Below are positions 5,145 through 7,656 of a DNA stretch of 7,656 bases, one piece after another. Both the position numbers and the translations under genes were made by a program. The DNA lies in NCBI GenBank assembly GCA_039197915.1, contig JBCCTV010000157.1:1-7656 (forward strand). Direction: 5' to 3'. Each line of letters opens with the position of its first letter. Position 1 is the stretch's first letter. The DNA comes from JAJFFW01 sp039197915 (GTDB lineage Bacteria > Pseudomonadota > Alphaproteobacteria > Caulobacterales > Parvularculaceae). The notes beneath the pieces are model-generated. The model made no database searches. It had not been told where the DNA came from and saw nothing but the letters and a program-made list of their open reading frames with translations.

Positions 5145-6824
5145 TTAGAGGCGCTTGCCGGGCGCTATCTCCGCCGTCGCCGTTACGATTTCAATCAATG
5201 CAGGACCGCCAGCTTTCGTCGCTCTTTGTGCGGAGATAAAGGTGTCCGGAAACGCCTCCGTTGCCTCTACACGCGCGCCAAAAGCGCCAAAGCTCTTGGC
5301 ATATGCCGCAAAATCCGGATTAATGAGCGCCGTCCCAGACACACGACCGGGATAATCGCGCTCCTGGTGCATACGGATGGTTCCATAGGAAGCGTTGTTG
5401 ATGACCAGAACAATGACGCCGAGACCATACTGCGCAAGCGTTGCGAATTCCGGCGACGCCATCATAAAGCAGCCATCGCCGGCGACACACACGACGTCGC
5501 TGTCCGGCTTCGCTGACTTCGCAGCGATGCTCGCGGGCAACCCGTACCCCATGGCGCCAGACGTCGGCGCGAGCTGTGTCTTAAACGCTTTATGCTGATA
5601 AAATCGATGGAGCCACGCGGCATAGTTCCCGGCGCCGTTACAGACGATCGCATCTGGCGGCAGGGTTTCCGATAGCCACGAGAAGACTTCGCTCAAGTTT
5701 ACCCCTTCACCGACATCAATGGTCTTGCTAAAAGATTGAAACGCTGCGTGCGCGTCTTTCGTTTGCCGCCGCCAATCTTTGTTCGCCGGCCAGTCCATCG
5801 CTGCGAGGCCAATGGCCGTTTTACTCGGCGAGGCGTTTACCGCCAATGCTGGCGTAAAGACACGACCCAACTCTTCAGCACCAGGATGGACATGGATTAA
5901 TTGCTGCATTGGGTGCGGGGTGTCGAACAGCGTGTAGCCGCTGGTTGTCATTTCGCCGAGCCGCGGCCCCAACGCCAACACAACGTCACTTTCCCGAACG
6001 CGCTCAGCAAGGACGGGGTTTGGCGCAATGCCGACATCGCCAGCGTAACTCGGGTTGCGGTTATCCAGGAGGTCTTTTGCCCGAAACGAAGCGCCAATCG
6101 GTGCGCCGCATTTCTCCGCAAACTCAGCGAGCGCCGTTACGCCCTCGCGCGTCCAACCGCCGCCGCCAACCAAAACGAACGGCTTCTTCGCGGCGCAAAG
6201 CCGGTCTCTGATGTCCTGAAGCGCGGACGCATCTGGCTTAATCGCAACCACCGGCGCTGCCATCAGGGGCGCACTACGCGATGGAACGTCCTTTGTCAGA
6301 ACATCTTCCGGCAACGCCAAAGCGACCGGCCCTGGTCGCCCGTTCTGGGCTGTTGCGAAGGCGCGATTGACGTATTCGACCATCCGCGCCGGACGCTCAA
6401 CCTGCCCGGCCCATTTCGTTATCGGGGCAAGAAATCGCCGATACTCGATTTCTTGGAACGCTTCGCGATCCGCTTGGTCACGCGCCACTTGTCCAATGAA
6501 GAGGATGATCGGTGTTGAATCCTGATACGCCGTATGCAAACCAACGGCCGCATGGGTTGCGCCCGGCCCCCGCGTAACCATGGCGACGCCAGGTTTGCCG
6601 GTAAGCTTAGCATAAGCCTCGGCCATATTTGCCGCGCCCGCTTCATGCCGGCACACCGTAAGCTGAATTCTATCCCGGGCCTCATAAAGGGCGTCTAAGA
6701 TCGCGAGGTAGCTCTCCCCCGGCACACAAAACACCTGCGTGACGCCATTCGCCAATAAAGCGTCTACCAGGACCGCCGCGGCGGGTTTTTCACCATACGA
6801 CGCAGGCTGCTTGGGTTTACCCAT
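5145..6824 (-). CDS. Acetolactate synthase-like ThDP-dependent enzyme
   Basis: A 559-residue member of the thiamine-diphosphate decarboxylase/carboligase family (acetolactate synthase-like three-domain architecture). Numbered from the start used here: CRHEAGAANMAEAYA with the cofactor-activating Glu61, GPGATHAAVGLHTAYQD in the N-terminal pyrimidine domain, a central domain from about residue 195 to 345 with FVLVGGGG, and the C-terminal Mg/ThDP motif GDGCF (449-453) ending at NN (476-477). True acetolactate synthases carry a Trp in the GxxxxWQ stretch after this motif that favours 2-ketobutyrate; here the stretch is GTIRMHQ, with His486 at that place. Anabolic IlvB is therefore unlikely, and no ilvN-like small subunit is adjacent. 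Another 2-keto-acid decarboxylase or carboligase is more likely; the substrate cannot be read from sequence. ATG 6824 is preferred because GGAAGG (6835-6840) lies 10 nt upstream; ATG 6848 would add 8 residues without a ribosome site. Confidence 0.85.
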   Translation of the reverse strand: MGKPKQPASYGEKPAAAVLVDALLANGVTQVFCVPGESYLAILDALYEARDRIQLTVCRHEAGAANMAEAYAKLTGKPGVAMVTRGPGATHAAVGLHTAYQDSTPIILFIGQVARDQADREAFQEIEYRRFLAPITKWAGQVERPARMVEYVNRAFATAQNGRPGPVALALPEDVLTKDVPSRSAPLMAAPVVAIKPDASALQDIRDRLCAAKKPFVLVGGGGWTREGVTALAEFAEKCGAPIGASFRAKDLLDNRNPSYAGDVGIAPNPVLAERVRESDVVLALGPRLGEMTTSGYTLFDTPHPMQQLIHVHPGAEELGRVFTPALAVNASPSKTAIGLAAMDWPANKDWRRQTKDAHAAFQSFSKTIDVGEGVNLSEVFSWLSETLPPDAIVCNGAGNYAAWLHRFYQHKAFKTQLAPTSGAMGYGLPASIAAKSAKPDSDVVCVAGDGCFMMASPEFATLAQYGLGVIVLVINNASYGTIRMHQERDYPGRVSGTALINPDFAAYAKSFGAFGARVEATEAFPDTFISAQRATKAGGPALIEIVTATAEIAPGKRL

Positions 6825-6834
6825 TACACGATCG

Positions 6835-6840
6835 CCTTCC
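6835..6840 (-). promoter_or_regulatory. Ribosome binding site deciding the start of the ThDP enzyme
   Basis: On the minus strand GGAAGG is followed by 10 nt and ATG GGT AAA at 6824. The longer frame beginning at 6848 has only an A-rich stretch before it. A weak -10-like TATACG on the minus strand (6857-6862) would put the transcript start near 6850, almost on the upstream ATG, again favouring 6824. Confidence 0.55.
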
Positions 6841-6867
6841 GACAGCATTTTTTATTCGTATAGGGCA

Positions 6868-6895
6868 TTTCACTCGCCCATTGAAGCGAGTGAAA
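6868..6895. promoter_or_regulatory. Perfect 10-bp inverted repeat (operator-like) upstream of the ThDP gene
   Basis: TTTCACTCGC (6868-6877) and GCGAGTGAAA (6886-6895) are perfect complements around the 8-nt spacer CCATTGAA. The dyad lies 19-46 nt upstream of ATG 6848 and overlaps the -35/spacer region of a possible minus-strand promoter with TATACG at 6857-6862. No T-run follows on either strand, so it does not look like an intrinsic terminator. A dimeric repressor or activator site is the most natural reading; a structured leader is the alternative. Confidence 0.55.
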
Positions 6896-7133
6896 CACGT
6901 CAGAAGAAGTATCGCGCCGCCGGTTTCCCTCTCCCTTCTTGCGGCCCACGCCAGCGCGATGAGCGCGGACCGCGGAACTATCGATGAAAGCTTAGCTTGG
7001 CGCCCCTCCCGCGTCAGCGAGAGCTATTAAGACGCCCTGGCATATCCTTTCTCCGCTCACCGCACGAAGTAGCGATTATGTGTGTTTCGAGGTCATTGTT
7101 TTGAGTGCGTGCCGGCACAACGACCACTAAGTT

Positions 7134-7274
7134 TCAAGACGTGAATAACGCTTGAGGTAACGCCCCTATCATCAACATGAGCAACGCCGCTGACGTCATC
7201 GCGTAAAAAAACGGCTTCGTCGTTAAATTATAGCTTCGGTGTTTAAAAGTGGCTTCAAGCGACCCTACTGCCAC
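7134..7274 (-). CDS. Possible small hydrophobic protein (46 residues), doubtful
   Basis: A minus-strand frame from GTG 7272-7274 to TGA 7134-7136 reads as a polar N-terminal half (EATFKHRSYNLTTKPFFY) followed by a hydrophobic stretch (AALLMLMIGALPQALF), like a small single-span membrane protein or a signal-peptide-bearing remnant. The frame is closed by a stop 12 codons upstream of the GTG. No good Shine-Dalgarno is seen for the GTG or for the internal ATG at about 7202. It lies in the otherwise gene-free region. I recognise no family. It may be chance. Confidence 0.2.
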   Translation of the reverse strand: MAVGSLEATFKHRSYNLTTKPFFYAMTSAALLMLMIGALPQALFTS

Positions 7275-7349
7275 GCACCGAGCCACGGCACGTAGTCAGA
7301 AATAAGAAGCTCTTTTCAGGAGCGATTAGAAACCGTTTGCGCTGCTTTC

Positions 7350-7387
7350 GAAGGACAGGCATTAGCCCTGGCTAGGCATTCGCCTTC
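7350..7387. repeat. Nested inverted repeats (possible RNA stem structure)
   Basis: Outer arms GAAGG (7350-7354) and CCTTC (7383-7387) enclose the palindrome TAGCCCTGGCTA (7363-7374), with eight unpaired bases on each side. The flanks also repeat AGGCATT twice (from 7358 and from 7374). The symmetry is notable, but the stems are short and the call is tentative. Confidence 0.25.
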
Positions 7388-7396
7388 AAAGTGGCG

Positions 7397-7417
7397 CGTG
7401 TCGAAAACGTGTCGAAA
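7397..7417 (+). repeat. Tandem direct repeat CGTGTCGAAA, 11-nt period
   Basis: CGTGTCGAAA occurs at 7397-7406 and again at 7408-7417, one DNA helical turn apart, followed by TTTC so that GAAATTTC (7414-7421) is palindromic. This spacing suits two regulator half-sites on the same face of the helix. No partner is identified. Confidence 0.4.
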
Positions 7418-7510
7418 TTTCACCACCTAGTCGCATTTCAGGGAGATTTCGAATCAATCAGCTAAACGCGAAGCGGGCTTGCGCAACTGTCAAGCGATTG
7501 CTTTTCAGAG

Positions 7511-7560
7511 CAATTTTTTTCTTATTTATTGATTATTAAAAAAGAAAGTATTTTTTGATG
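7511..7560. promoter_or_regulatory. AT-rich tract, possible promoter/UP or bent DNA
   Basis: Only 7 of 50 bases are G or C, against a GC-rich surround, with runs T7 (7514-7520), A6 (7538-7543) and T6 (7551-7556). It lies upstream of TTGATG (7555-7560) and AATAAA (7579-7584), an 18-nt-spaced weak -35/-10 pair pointing right toward the possible start at 7647. Promoter strength and use are inferred only. Confidence 0.35.
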
Positions 7561-7646
7561 TACGATAGATAGGCCTTCAATAAAACGCCTAAATATAGTG
7601 GGATGCTTTAGTAATCACTTTGATCACTGGAAAAAGTCGGACCTGC

Positions 7647-7656
7647 ATGAAGCGAC
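7647..7656 (+). CDS. Possible start of a further gene, cut by window edge
   Basis: ATG AAG CGA (Met-Lys-Arg) begins at 7647, with GGA at 7639-7641 five nt upstream and the AT-rich promoter-like tract before it. Only three codons are visible, so nothing can be said of the product. The call rests on position and a typical basic N-terminus. Confidence 0.25.

Larger units (their letters stand above)
6896..7646. other. Long region without a recognisable gene
   Basis: About 750 nt in which I recognise no protein family, tRNA or rRNA on either strand. Frames are short and often stopped. It contains a short hydrophobic minus-strand frame (7134-7274), a nested inverted-repeat structure (7350-7387), an 11-nt-period direct repeat (7397-7417) and a strongly AT-rich tract (7511-7560). 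It may hold the regulatory region of the gene presumed to start near the right edge, a small RNA, or decayed coding sequence. Confidence 0.6.

Noticed and set aside
5901..6518. A 205-residue plus-strand frame opposite the ThDP gene
   Set aside because: Arg/Cys/His-rich composition with no family motif, fully inside a well-conserved gene on the other strand.
6739..6987. An 82-residue plus-strand frame spanning the ThDP gene start and its upstream region
   Set aside because: Half of it lies antisense to the conserved ThDP N-terminus and it crosses the inverted repeat; no motif and no ribosome site.
7205..7230. Possible minus-strand terminator (AACG...CGTT followed by T-run)
   Set aside because: The stem is only 4 bp and the T-run overlaps the stem, so it is too weak to call.
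7440..7475. TTCGAATC as a tRNA T-loop
   Set aside because: The flanking bases do not form a T-stem and no matching acceptor, D or anticodon arms are found.
7535..7560. A6/T6 inverted pair in the AT-rich tract as a terminator
   Set aside because: The stem has no G/C pairs and there is no clear upstream gene for it to serve.

Overview
The window looks like a stretch of a moderately GC-rich Proteobacterial chromosome, most likely an alphaproteobacterium. The grounds are a TopA with a single visible zinc ribbon, GRYGPYV-type C-terminal repeats and a long Lys/Ala/Thr tail, a Tat-exported amino-acid oxidase, and compact gene packing. The taxonomic call is inference from gene style. No phage, plasmid, IS or CRISPR element was recognised.

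Layout. Positions 1-1042 (+) hold the 3' end of topA (DNA topoisomerase I). Positions 1116-1724 (+) hold a small lipoprotein-like M23 metallopeptidase reading frame broken by one in-frame TGA at 1305-1307, with an intact catalytic domain after it. Tail-to-tail with it, after a 3-nt gap, is a minus-strand two-gene unit read from 4223 down to 1728: a GabT-type class III aminotransferase, then a Tat-exported D-amino-acid-oxidase-like flavoprotein. A 192-nt divergent intergenic region (4224-4415) carries direct and inverted repeats. Positions 4416-5144 (+) encode a membrane-anchored GH24 (T4-lysozyme-like) protein. Its stop abuts, with no spacer, the stop of a minus-strand acetolactate-synthase-like ThDP enzyme (5145-6824). 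From about 6896 to the end lie some 750 nt with no recognisable gene, ending in an AT-rich tract and possibly the first codons of another gene at 7647.

How the parts relate. Two cell-wall hydrolase-like genes on the plus strand alternate with amino-acid/keto-acid metabolism genes on the minus strand. gabT and the oxidase are probably cotranscribed (27-nt gap, good Shine-Dalgarno). The ThDP enzyme has its own promoter region with a perfect 10-bp inverted repeat. A shared pathway (amino-acid oxidation or transamination, then keto-acid decarboxylation) is possible but unproven.

Most striking observation: the oxidase appears circularly permuted relative to classical D-amino-acid oxidase. The block that is C-terminal in the classical enzyme (GxRP...HNYGHGG...WGCA) lies at the N-terminus, ahead of the FAD Rossmann motif, and the protein ends where that block would normally begin. 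Next in interest are the loss of canonical catalytic positions in the GH24 domain, the in-frame stop in the M23 gene, and the operator-like repeats.
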